Of a DNA stretch of 64,000 bases, positions 35,018-44,832 are shown one piece after another (positions within the stretch are counted from its first letter, which is position 1; the number at the start of each line of letters is the position of its first letter). The position numbers were made by a program, and so were the translations under genes. Origin of the DNA: Mantamonas sphyraenae (taxonomy: Eukaryota; CRuMs; Mantamonadidae). The notes under the pieces were generated by a model. The model searched no databases. It had not been told where the DNA came from and worked only from the letters and a program-made list of their open reading frames with translations. Where the stretch lies: contig JAPMXV010000028.1 of assembly GCA_026936335.1 (NCBI GenBank), positions 1 to 64,000 of the forward strand, given 5' to 3'.

Positions 35018-36521
35018 ATGTCGTCATCGTCCGGCAGCGAGGACTCGGACATCCTTTTTGCTGGATTCAACCAGGACTACACTTGCATTGCATATGGCAC
35101 AAAGACAGGTTTTGCCATCTACAATGTCGACCCGTTCAAGGAGCGCTTCCGCCGCGAGTTTGAGGGCGGAATCGGCTACGTGGAGATGCTCTTCCGCTGC
35201 AACATCCTCGCCCTTGTTGGAGGAGGCGAAGATCCCGCCTTCCCAGACAACCTCGTCGTCATCTGGGATGATCACAAGAACAAGTGCATTGTGCAGCTGG
35301 AGATGCGCACTCCAGTCAAGGCTGTCAAGCTGCGACGCGACCGGTGCGTTCGTGGCCCTGCCGCCATTCCCGCCTCCAATTACCCCGATTCTCCCACACA
35401 CACACACACACACACACACACGCGCGCGTGCTCGCCCTTTGAACCTCCGTGACGGGCTCTGCAAAGTTCCCAATCCGTTTGACCCTTCCTGTTTTGTGTC
35501 CCTATGGTCCCTGCGCCTCGTTTGCTAGCGTTCTCTCACTGACCCGCCCCCTGTGTTTTCCGCACTCTCTGGCTTGCGTTGCCCGCCCATTGCCCTCGTC
35601 GCTGCTCCCTCCCAGAATCATTGTGGTGTTGACCAACCAGGTCTTTGTGTACAGGTTGTCTGACGCCAAGCCTCTCTATCTGCTCGACACAACCGACAAC
35701 GAACTCGGCCTTTGCGCCATTTGCCCCTCCACCACAAACTTTGTCCTCGCCGTGCCGGGTTCCAAAGACGGCGACATCCACATCGAATCGTTTGATGACG
35801 ACGGTCACGTCGACATCTCCGGTGCTCACAACAACGCCCTCTCTGCAATGGCCATGAACACCAACGGCACACGGTTGGCCACCGCATCCGAGAACGTACG
35901 TTTCCCGTGTCCCTTTGCCCGCCAGCCCCAGCCCCTGTGTGGCCATTGCTCATCAATGATCCACTGATCTAGTCGTAGCCACACACACCACACACACATG
36001 CTCACGTCTTCCCACCCTTCACTCGCTTTCCTTGCGCACAGGGCACATTGGTGCGCATCTGGAACACAAGCAACGGAGACAAGCTGCAGGAGCTCCGCCG
36101 TGGCTCCTCCCCTGCCCAGATTTACTGCCTCAACTTCAATTACGACACCACACTGGTGTGTGTGTGTGGTTCCACTGGCACCGTCCACCTTTTTGCCCTC
36201 AACGACGACTCGCGTGAGGGCAAGTCATTCAGCAAGCAGAAGGCCAAGGAAAGCGAAAACACAAACATTGGATGGCTGGGAGGCATGACGTCCATCCTAC
36301 CAGAGTACTTTAGCAGCGAGTGGTCCTTCTGGAGGCTCAAGCAACTCGACAACCCCTGTATCTGCGCTTTTGGCGCCGAGCAGAACGCCATCGTCGTCGC
36401 CAGCAAGTCAGGCAAGTACTACAAGGCCGAATTTGACCCCAACAGTGTACAGGATCTGGAGCCCAGCGACGAGAAGAACTGGGCAACCTATGTTCTTGAG
36501 GACAACGTGTCCAGCTCGTGA
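35018..36521 (+). CDS. PROPPIN 1 (Atg18/WIPI family, WIPI3/4-like)
   Basis: This is a seven-bladed WD40-type beta propeller that binds PI3P and PI(3,5)P2 on autophagic and endosomal membranes. Exons 35018-35343, 35616-35895 and 36042-36521 give 361 residues. Seen: [34 protein letters not shown] and KLRRDR at the first intron. Then IATASE-type LATASEN at the second intron, and the lipid-binding ELRRGS motif. It continues with [19 protein letters not shown] and [14 protein letters not shown]. The short loop after blade 6 and overall length resemble WIPI3/WIPI4 (WDR45B/WDR45). Intron 1 carries an (AC)n tract (35397-35422) and CTGAC. It is the first of four family members in 8.4 kb, and the only one on the plus strand. 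Confidence 0.92.
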
Positions 36522-36712
36522 GCACAATCAATTGTCAGTTGATCTCTCCTCTCACTTCAGCGGTGCTCACTGCCCGTTTCCCCCTCCATTCCGTCCCGTC
36601 CTCCATCTGTGTGTCTCTGCGAGCCTGCGCCCAAGAACCAACACAACAGCTCCCGCCACCCTCTCTCAGCTCACCTCGCCTCTCTGCGCGCCGTGTTCGC
36701 CCCTTTGTCGCC

Positions 36713-36955
36713 ATGGCCAACTTTTCTCTTGTCGGCCGAGTGATCATTGTGCTTGGTTGTCTCTTCCTTGCCCTCGCCGCCTACCTGTCGGTGCTGGACG
36801 AAACCGTGGCCGACGAAATTTTCTACGGGATTGCCGGAACCGGTCTCGCTTTGGTCATCGTTGGCTGTCTGTTTCTCCGCGTCGGCATCCAAGTGGAGCG
36901 ACAGGCTGAGAAGAACAGGAGGAAGAAAGACCGAGATCGCATGTTTGCTCTCTAG
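36713..36955 (+). CDS. Small two-span membrane protein
   Basis: An 80-residue single-exon ORF starts at the well-placed ccATGG at 36713. Two hydrophobic segments (VGRVIIVLGCLFLALAAYL and GIAGTGLALVIVGCLFLRVGI) are separated by an acidic loop (SVLDETVADE). A strongly basic C-terminus (EKNRRKKDRDR) faces, by the positive-inside rule, the cytosol. I do not recognise the family. It is tandem to PROPPIN 1 and convergent with PROPPIN 2. The hydrophobic pattern and good start context make it likely to be a real gene. Confidence 0.6.
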   Translation: MANFSLVGRVIIVLGCLFLALAAYLSVLDETVADEIFYGIAGTGLALVIVGCLFLRVGIQVERQAEKNRRKKDRDRMFAL

Positions 36956-37197
36956 GCCGCCGTGCCTCCGTCCGCCTGCCGTGGAACGCGCTTCCCTGTC
37001 TGCGCCGCTGCTTTTCCGCCTCCATACGCCACCCTGGACTCCAATGGGCACCACCAATCTGGTCTACCTGTACACAAGCAATGCCAACATCCATGCGCAA
37101 CCTTCTCTGGCCATTTTCAGTGACGATTGCCGAGCTGGAAGCACACAGCAACTTCCCTTTCATTCTCTCATTCCGTGACTGCCTCCCACATCACCAT

Positions 37198-38982
37198 CTA
37201 CTTTCCATCGTCGTCGTCATCGTCGATAAAGTTCACAAATGTGTCCTGCTTGATCTCACTGCTCTTAAAGTCGATCAAACACTTGTAAAACGTGCCCTCG
37301 GACGTCACAACTGGGAGCCGTGTGCGCGAGGTCAGCGACCAAAGTCTCGTTTTTCACAACGCCGCCCATGCTCCTCCCCGCGCGTCACTCTTTGCAACTC
37401 ACTGATCAGCGCATTCTTCTCTGCTCCAAATGCTGCAATGGCACACGTTTCCTGCATGTAAAACTTGGCAAAGCTCCACTCGGAACCAAAGTAGCCGCCA
37501 AAGATCGAGAACCTGTGAACAAGTCAGTGTACACAGCCAACCGGCCCCGCCCCCACCAAAACGGCATGGTTGTCAGTTCTCACCGCTCCCTTTCACCTTT
37601 TCTTTGCTTCGTAACGTACACGCTTTTCTGGTTCTCTGGTGTGTCGCTGTTGTTCTTGCCCGACCGGGACCTGCCCAGGCTGCTGCTCACGCCTCCGTCT
37701 CCGCTCGAGTCGCCTCCGCTGCTGCTCATGCCGTCCATGTTGCCGTGGTCCCCGCTCGACGAGCTCGATCCTGCCGACGACGAGCTGCTTGTTGTCGCGG
37801 CTGTGTCCTCGTTGGAGTTGAGGGAAAACACGTGCACCGTGCCCTTGTCGCTCGACGCACACAGCATACTGGAGTTGTAGTTGAAGCTCAGACTGAGCAT
37901 GAGCACCTTGTTTGTGCCTCGTCGCAGCTTCTGCAGCCGGTCTCCGGTCTCTGTGTCCCACACGTAGATGTTTGCACCCTGCACACACACACACACACAG
38001 CAACCCAGCACCCTCTGTCAGCGTTTCCATCCCTCTACCCCAACTGCCTTCTTCCACTCTCATGTGCTCCTTACATCCGACGCCGTGGCCACACGGGTGC
38101 CGTCCGAGTTGAGAGAGATGCACGAAAGCGGGTTCTCGTGCGCTTTGATGTACACAGGGTCGCGCTGTTTGAAAAAGTTGATGTGCAGTTCGCCATCGTC
38201 GCGTCCTGGAATTGCCATCACCGCATTGCTGGCGTCGGGGCACAGCGAACACAGCCCTGCGCGTGGATCCCCCCCAGCAAAAACCTGCGTCAGCTCCTTG
38301 ATCCCGCCGTCCCCTCTCTCGGCGCCTGACCTCGTCCACCTCGTACGCTCCCTCCCGTCCATGTCCGTCCACCTACCTCGCTCATTCTCCACCGTTTCGA
38401 TTGCCTGCAGCGGCTTCAGGTTCTGAAAGTTGTACACGTAAACGCGCGTGTCCAGCACGACGACAATCCTGTGTGCGGCCCAGAATGAACCTTGCGCGTC
38501 AGCAACTCTCCGCGTTCCCCCTGGTGCCCCGCACAGCCCACAGCCCTTCTTTGCACACTCACTTGTCTCGTCGAAGCTTGACAGCACGCACTGGAGTGCG
38601 GAATTCCAGCTCCACCAGCTTCTTGTTGCTAAAGTCGTCCCACAGCAACACCTTGTTCTCTGGGTAGTTTGCGTCCGTTCCGTCGCCCACCAGCGCCAGG
38701 ATATTGCACCGGAACAGCATTTCCACATACCCAATCCCGCCATGGTCGAATTCTGTCCATGGGATGCCTTTGTGTCAGCCCTCCTTCGTCCCTCCCTTCA
38801 CCACCAGGCCCTTTTGCTGATGATGCTCAGCCGCACTCACCCCGCCGGAACCGCTCTTTCAACGGGTCGCAGTTGTACACGCGGAACCCATTGCGCGTTC
38901 CACATGCAAAGCACGCATAGTCCTGGTTGAATCCAATAAACTGCGGCAGCGACGGTGAATCTGCATTCTGTGGCAATTGCAT
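37198..38982 (-). CDS. PROPPIN 2 (Atg18/WIPI family)
   Basis: This is a PI3P-binding beta propeller of the autophagy machinery. Seven exons fit in phase: 38982-38841, 38752-38563, 38468-38377, 38256-38075, 37978-37620, 37512-37403 and 37310-37198, giving 395 residues. Signatures: [40 protein letters not shown] at intron 2, [16 protein letters not shown] at intron 4 and the KLRRGT lipid-binding motif. A Ser/Gly-rich loop of about 60 residues sits where PROPPINs have the membrane-inserting 6CD loop. It ends in an Asp run (DDDDDDGK). Introns carry CTGAC, and intron 4 also a (TG)n tract just before the acceptor. It lies 50 bp downstream of PROPPIN 3 on the same strand. Confidence 0.9.
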
Positions 38983-39032
38983 TTTCCTGCAGGTCGTGCC
39001 TGCGCCCGCGCCTGCGCCCCGCCTCCCCCTCA

Positions 39033-40644
39033 CTACTCCTCCGTGCCACTGCTTCCGCTGCTGCTCCCGCCGCTATTGTTGCTACTTTTCGCCTTTGGTT
39101 TTTCCTGTGGGTCCTGCAGCCCGTTCTCTGTAAACGGCCCAAACAAGTTGTATCGCTCAAACTCGTTGCTCGTACCGCTCTCCTCGTCCACATCCTCCAC
39201 ATTGAACACAATCAGCGTGCCGTCCTCCGACACTGCCACCAAGCGAAGGGTGTCTGACAGTGTACTGAAGCACACTGTGTTCTTTTGGCCCTTCATCGCC
39301 TGATCCAGCTTCACAAAGTACTTTGCTCGAGGCGCTTCCAGCACATCCGACAGCATGTCTCCAAAGAATGACCCCACCAATCCCGACCCACCCTCTCCGT
39401 GGTCAATCTCGAATATGTGCACCGTCTCGCTGTCCGACGACACGGCCAGAAACGCCGCGTCGTCGTTGAACGCCATCTGCTGGATGTTCACCGGAAAGTT
39501 TCCCCGCCTGAATGTCGCTAGCTTCTGCATCGATTGTGACGAGCTGCCCTTGTTTCCAAACACACGTACCACCGTTCCTTGCTGTGATGCCGTCGACAAC
39601 AGCGTACCGTCCCAGTTGAACGAAATGGCACTCAGCGGAGTTTTGTGTGCGTCCACAGCTGTGTTGTGGCCCAGACAGCATCAGCGAGATGTGTGTCCAC
39701 CCGATTGCATCCAAATCACATCCAAATATCATTGTGCGTGTGTGTGTGTGCGTGTGTGCGTGTGTCAGCTGTACCGCGCTCCCCTGCAAAAACTTGTGGT
39801 GCCCTGCCTTCTCCTCAACCCAAGCCTGTGCACACAACGTACTGCAGATGGCATTCAGGTTCAGTGCATCGTACACCTCCACTTTTCCGTACGTCGAGCT
39901 CGACGGGTACGCCAGGTAGCTGCAATTCTCGCTCGTGGGGCTCAACGCGCAAAGGCCCAGCGGGTTCGCTTCCGTTTCCAGCTGGTGCAGCCTCTTCATG
40001 TTGCTGAGCTCGTAGATCTGGATGGTCTTTTCCATCACCACAACCAGCCTGTGTGCCCCGTCCAGCGCCCACCGGTCCGCACGCACCGTCCACGTCCCCG
40101 TGGCCATGCCCGAAAAGCGAAAAGTGTGAGTCTCGTGGCGTTTTTGGCGCCGCGAAAATGGCCCTCCAACGCAACCTCCTTCAATCCGCTTCCCCACTTA
40201 CCGCTTCAGGTTGAACTTCACTGCCAGGATCGTGTTGTTGAATGTCAGCTCGCAAATGATCGAGTTTGTGTTTGTGTTTTGCAGTTTCAGCGTCCGCGGC
40301 GACTCGTCTGCTCCATCCCCTTTGCCCACCAACGCCACCAGTGACGTCCGAAACAGCATCTCCACCAGTGACACAGCCCCGCATTCTACATCCATGCCCA
40401 TCCTCTGCGTGTGTCAGTTGCCGCATTCCCTGCTTCCCCTCCCCCCCTTTGCGTGCCCCGCTCCGCACTCACGCTGTCGCAAACATCGCGTAAACGGGTA
40501 CACCGTGAAGATAGAGAAGCCCAACGTGGTGCCAACTGCAAGGTATGAGTAGTCTTGGTTGAACGAGAAGCACAGCAGCTGCTCTTCGCTCCCGTCTTCG
40601 CTGGATGACGAGGACACCGACGACGATGTTGAGGACGACGACAT
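39033..40644 (-). CDS. PROPPIN 3 (Atg18/WIPI family, FRRG type)
   Basis: Four exons fit in phase: 40644-40473, 40385-40202, 40048-39843 and 39658-39033, giving 395 residues. Signatures: [53 protein letters not shown] and [20 protein letters not shown]. Then comes [20 protein letters not shown], followed by the canonical phosphoinositide motif FRRG (TFRRGNF). FRRG rather than LRRG, and the LAYP segment, put it with Atg18/WIPI1-WIPI2. The third donor (GTACGT near 39842) is chosen because it restores an alignment-like join (AIC|T-VDAHK). Reading through would add unlikely residues. The Ser-rich start and C-terminus are low complexity. It shares a 136-bp divergent promoter with TAM41. Confidence 0.9.
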
Positions 40645-40780
40645 TTTGCCTCTTGCTTTGCCCCGCCGCCGCACACACACCAACCCTCCCCGTACGACTT
40701 CCTCCCACGGTTCCACACGTCCCTTTCCATTTACCCCACATACCATCCCTTCCCAGTCACTGTTCCATCCTGCACGCCAA
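40645..40780. promoter_or_regulatory. Divergent promoter, PROPPIN 3 / TAM41
   Basis: There are 136 bp between starts, the longest of the divergent gaps. GCCAA (complement of TTGGC) at 40776-40780 directly abuts the TAM41 ATG. The rest is C/T-rich. Confidence 0.45.
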
Positions 40781-41746
40781 ATGGTCAGCCTGGAGCAAGC
40801 CCGGACTCTCTTGGACGAGCTCCCACCCGTGGACTATGCTTTCTCCTACGGCTCTGCCGTCAGCAAACAGGTCGGCTACGACTACTCTGTCCCTGTCTCC
40901 GCTCTGCCAATGGTCGACTACGTGCTTGTGGTTGACAACAGCCCCGAATGGCACGACGAGAATCTCGCTCGAAATCCAACACACTACTCTGCCTTTGCAC
41001 GCGCCGCTGGAAGCTCAACCGTAGCTTCACTGCAACGAAAGTACGGCGGCCACATCTGGTACAACACGCTGGTTCCCCTTGCCAACGGCATGGTGGCCAA
41101 GTACGGGATCATTGAACGCGCTGATCTTCTCCACGAACTGGACACCTGGCACTCGCTCTACACCGCAGGCAGGCTACACAAACCCGTTCATGTCCTTCAT
41201 TCTGCACAAAAGCACACCTCTTCTTCGCACGACCTCGCCGACAAGCTCCATGCCAATCTCGTTCAAGCTTCTGCCGTCTCCGCCCTACTGCAACCGGCAA
41301 ATGCCCGTCTTTCTGTCCACGACCTCATTATGAACGCTGCAGGCATCTCCTACATGGGTGATCCGCGCATGGGCATTGCAGAAAACCCACGCAAGGTGGC
41401 AAACATCGTCTCGGGCAACCTTGACGCCTTTATCACCCTCTACACTCCCGCCATCGCCACCCTTGCCGCCCACAACTTCCTTCACATTTATCAACACGAC
41501 AACGATGAGCCATTGACGGCGCACCACACACTATCCCGATCCTCGCACCACCTGGAGGATCACCACAAACTCCTCCTACCGGCTGCCCTCCGCAATCACG
41601 CCCACTCGCACTCTGCCCTCTCTGCCGCCATCCACCATCTCATTTCCACCACTGCGCGCGAGCAGACCCTGAAGGGCCTTCTCTCTGCTGGCATGGTCAA
41701 GAGCATTCGCTACCTCGGGGCCAAGCTTCGCAAACGCCTGCTCTAG
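40781..41746 (+). CDS. TAM41: Mitochondrial phosphatidate cytidylyltransferase TAM41/MMP37
   Basis: This inner-membrane mitochondrial enzyme makes CDP-diacylglycerol from phosphatidate and CTP for cardiolipin synthesis. The single exon gives 321 residues, the family size. The nucleotidyltransferase core is visible at the N-terminus: AFSYGSAV, then PMVDYVLVVDNSPEWH, then NPTHYS. WYNTLVPL and KYGII follow, all as in Tam41. The usual GSG of the first loop appears here as GSA. The C-terminus LKGLLSAGMVKSIRYLG also matches the family. The ATG at 40781 is chosen as the first in-frame methionine before the conserved region. No strong mitochondrial presequence is obvious. It sits between PROPPIN 3 and PROPPIN 4. 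Confidence 0.93.
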   Translation: MVSLEQARTLLDELPPVDYAFSYGSAVSKQVGYDYSVPVSALPMVDYVLVVDNSPEWHDENLARNPTHYSAFARAAGSSTVASLQRKYGGHIWYNTLVPLANGMVAKYGIIERADLLHELDTWHSLYTAGRLHKPVHVLHSAQKHTSSSHDLADKLHANLVQASAVSALLQPANARLSVHDLIMNAAGISYMGDPRMGIAENPRKVANIVSGNLDAFITLYTPAIATLAAHNFLHIYQHDNDEPLTAHHTLSRSSHHLEDHHKLLLPAALRNHAHSHSALSAAIHHLISTTAREQTLKGLLSAGMVKSIRYLGAKLRKRLL

Positions 41747-41788
41747 GCGGCCAAAATCAATGCATTCAAGCTGGCCCTGTTCATCCAT

Positions 41789-43410
41789 TCATCCACTCGA
41801 GCTGCTGCTGCCACTGTTGCTGCTGTTGCTGCTCGACTCGCCGCTTCCGTTGCTGGGCAGATTCTCCACAAACACAAACGACTCTGCCTCCTCGTACGCC
41901 TCCCCTTTCAGCGTAAATCGCTTCACACAGCAGTTGTGTGGAGACAACACCAGCAGATCATCGTCTGCGTTGAATCCCGCCAGAGAGTGTGTCCCGCAAT
42001 CGTAGATTTGTGCAAACGACCACTCCGACTTTGCCCAATCGCCCAGCATCGACCCCACCACAGGCAAGTACTCTGTCACCCCCTTGAGCAACGTTTCTTG
42101 GTTCTTGGGCAGTGTTCCACTTTTGCCGCTGCCACTTCCGCTGGTGCTTCCGCCGTTGCTGCTGCTGCTGCCGCTACCTCCCGTCCGTCCGCGCTGGGCC
42201 TGTTGCGCCACCTCCTCCGGTAACGAAAACACGTGCACAGTCCCGCGTGCACTCGAACAACACAGCAGCGTGCTGTCGTCGTTGAAGCACAACGATGTGA
42301 TGGTTGCCTGCTGCGACCCTCTGCGCAGTTCTTTTACCAGCACCCCCTCTTGCGTGTCAAACACTCGAATCAGCGTGCCCTGCTCGCACGCCGTTGCCAA
42401 AAGACTCCCTTCCGCGTTGAGTGCCACGCATTGGATCGCACTCCCGGAGTAAGCCTCAAACGTGCGGCTCAACCCGCTCTGCAGTCTCTCCACGTGCACC
42501 TTGCCCACGTTGTCACCCAGTGTCACCAAAACACATTCGTCGCCTCCTCGGTTCATGCACAGCACCCCCCTGGTGTTGTTCATCGTGTCCAGTTGGCACA
42601 CGGGCTTCAAATCTTCAAACCGATACACGTACAGCACCGTGTCCAACGCAATTGCCACACTGCGCGTCCATCCATTGCGATCGTATTGGTGTGCCATTGT
42701 GTGTGACATGCAACAACGTGTGAGCGTGTGTGTGAGCCGGGCACAAACCAAACCAACACCACCAAGTCCCACCGTCTACTTTTCAACGCCTCCCAGCCAC
42801 GTACAAGTCTCGACGGAACTTCACTGCCCGCACTTCTGCATCGGTAAACTCCAGTTCAACAATAAACTTGCGTTGAAAGTCGTCCCAAATCAGCACCTTG
42901 TTCGTTGGGAACGACGCGTTTGTGCCGTCGCCCACAACGCCCACAATGTTTGTTCGGTACAGAACTTCCAGAATAGACACGTGTGCATCCTCAAACTCTG
43001 CAGACATCGACCCACACCACATGGAGCACCCGACCCTTCGGTGTCAATGTTTTCCTGTACCCCCTTGATCCGCGTCCACCAACTTTGGCCGCACTTCCTC
43101 TCGGAATGTACCAAATGGCTGCCGACTTTCCGTCGCAACCCCATTGCCGTTGCACACCACTTCACACATCGCCAGGTCATGATGGACCCGTCCACGTGAT
43201 GCACCGTCCCACTCTCCGTGACATCCGTTGTGTGGACGGGCTATGTGCAGGACCAAACTCACCACGTGCGTAACGCTCGCCAAACTCCGGCTTGGTGTTG
43301 TACACCGCAAAGCCGTCTGAGAAGCCTGCCTGCCATCCCGAACAGTCTTGGTTGAACGAAACGTACAATGGCCACACGTCGTGGTCGACGTCCAGTGTGC
43401 TGCAATCCAT
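41789..43410 (-). CDS. PROPPIN 4 (Atg18/WIPI family, divergent)
   Basis: Three exons fit in phase: 43410-43263, 42997-42805 and 42659-41789, giving 403 residues. Seen: YVSFNQDCSGWQAGFSDGF, ILEVLYRTNIVGVVGDG, KFRRDF across intron 2 and VALNAEGSLLATACEQGTLI. The lipid-binding motif ELRRGS, FNDDSTLLCCSSARGTVHVF and EWSFAQIY complete the set. It has a Ser/Gly-rich loop of about 45 residues after blade 6, and a Ser-rich C-terminus coded by CTG tracts. It is the most divergent of the four but retains the two Arg of the motif. The downstream ATG at 43410 is preferred over 43467, since the latter would overlap the start of the neighbouring transporter. Confidence 0.88.
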
Positions 43411-43465
43411 TGGCGCACGTCGCGCTACCCGACGAAACTCTTCGTCCCCTCCCGCTTTCCAGGCC
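43411..43465. promoter_or_regulatory. Divergent promoter, PROPPIN 4 / CRT-like transporter
   Basis: There are 55 bp between starts. TTGGC at 43410-43414 (extended TTGGCGCAC) overlaps the last base of the minus-strand ATG. Confidence 0.45.
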
Positions 43466-44740
43466 ATGCAGCTCGGCTACAACGCCATAGTCACTGCTCT
43501 TCTGAGCATGGTGGTTGTCGGTGGCGTGGCTAACCGCGTGGTGTCCCGCATCTTGTTTGTGCCCATGGTTCACTACGCCATCTTTGTTTCGTATTTGACG
43601 TCCGTCGCGTACACGCTAGTTTATCTGACCGTCCTGTACGTACGCTACCGCAAAGGCATCGTTACCAAGGACATGCTTCCGTTCCGCCGCGTGTTTTTCC
43701 TCATGGGCTTCATGGATGCCTTGGGCAACGTCATGGGCAACATTGCAAGTGCCCAGCTTCCGGGCCCGCTCCTCCCGCTCCTCGCCCAGATGATCATCCC
43801 GTTTTCCATGATTGCCTCCATCACTATCCTGGGCAAGCGCTACAGTCGCGGCCAGTACTTGGCTGCTCTCATCATCATTGCTGGCGCCATCATCCTTCTG
43901 TTGCCTGACCTTTCTCTGCTCACCGGCTTCTCGTCAGACACAGGCACCGTGTTTTACAGCCTCATTTACGTCGCCAGTGTGGCTCCTTCTGCCATCAGCT
44001 TCACTCTCAAGGAAATGGTCTTTGCCAAGTACGACGTCGACTTGTTTGTCGTCAACAGCTACGACTCGGTCGCCCAGCTCCTCTTTACCATTCTGCTGCT
44101 CCCTGTCGTGCTCATCCCGGGTCTCGGAGGTGGCGTCATGGGCGGGTTGTCTTTGTCCGACCTGCCTCACTACTTTGTGCAAGGCATGCAGTGCCTTGCC
44201 GGAATAAGCCCGACACCCATGGACGATTGCTCCGGTGATCCTTGGCTCCCGCTCATGTATGTATCCATCAATCTGTCCTGGAACATCTGTCTGCTGTTGC
44301 TTCTCAAGTATGGATCGGCCCTGCTCATGTTCATCGGCATCAAGGTGGCCTTGCCCCTGTCCACGCTCGCCTTTTACATCAGTTGGCCCCTGCTGCCTGC
44401 AACCAAGCCCAGCTGGTACACGTTTGTCTCGTTGGTCGTGATCATGGTCGGTGTGGTGCTCTTTCGCCTGCAGACCATCAAGAAGGAGGCGGCCGAGGAA
44501 GCCAACCTCACCGATGGACGCGACGACCAACCCACGGTTGTCTACCAAACGCCCGAAGAGATTGAGCGACGACGCCGCCGTGGCTCCAGTCGATCTTCCG
44601 CAACCATTTCGGGCAGCTTTCCGGCTGCCAAGACGGGCCCACGCGTGCCCAAATTGCTGTCGTCCGGCGGCAAATCGCCAGGGAGCGACAGGTCACCGAG
44701 CGAGTACACGCCGTTGGTGCAGTCTGCAGATGAACTGTGA
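43466..44740 (+). CDS. CRT-like transporter (drug/metabolite transporter superfamily)
   Basis: This is a polytopic membrane protein of the chloroquine-resistance-transporter-like family. Members export small solutes such as amino acids, peptides or thiols from digestive or vacuolar compartments. The single exon gives 424 residues. About ten hydrophobic spans are visible. Family-like segments are GFMDALGNVMGNIA, GPLLPLLAQMIIPFSMIAS, RYSRGQYLAALIIIAGAIIL and PSAISFTLKEMVF. The luminal loop between late helices contains cysteines (MQCLAG, DDCSGD). The cytosolic C-tail is Arg/Ser-rich and ends SEYTPLVQSADEL; EYTPLV resembles a dileucine or acidic lysosomal sorting signal. The start at 43466 follows a pyrimidine tract and CAG, so an upstream exon is conceivable. 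The substrate is not known. Confidence 0.8.
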   Translation: MQLGYNAIVTALLSMVVVGGVANRVVSRILFVPMVHYAIFVSYLTSVAYTLVYLTVLYVRYRKGIVTKDMLPFRRVFFLMGFMDALGNVMGNIASAQLPGPLLPLLAQMIIPFSMIASITILGKRYSRGQYLAALIIIAGAIILLLPDLSLLTGFSSDTGTVFYSLIYVASVAPSAISFTLKEMVFAKYDVDLFVVNSYDSVAQLLFTILLLPVVLIPGLGGGVMGGLSLSDLPHYFVQGMQCLAGISPTPMDDCSGDPWLPLMYVSINLSWNICLLLLLKYGSALLMFIGIKVALPLSTLAFYISWPLLPATKPSWYTFVSLVVIMVGVVLFRLQTIKKEAAEEANLTDGRDDQPTVVYQTPEEIERRRRRGSSRSSATISGSFPAAKTGPRVPKLLSSGGKSPGSDRSPSEYTPLVQSADEL

Positions 44741-44832
44741 AAAGGCGGCGCATGCGCATGGCATGCGCAGAAGCTCCATTGTGCGCGGCGGCGTCCACCC
44801 ATCCACCCCAAAAACAAAAAGCAACACCCAGC

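Noticed and set aside
35397-35422. (AC)n, (GT)n tracts in introns as regulatory Z-DNA elements
   Set aside because: Such tracts occur in several introns and intergenic gaps (28070, 37981, 39730, 52723) at varying positions. Simple microsatellites explain them.
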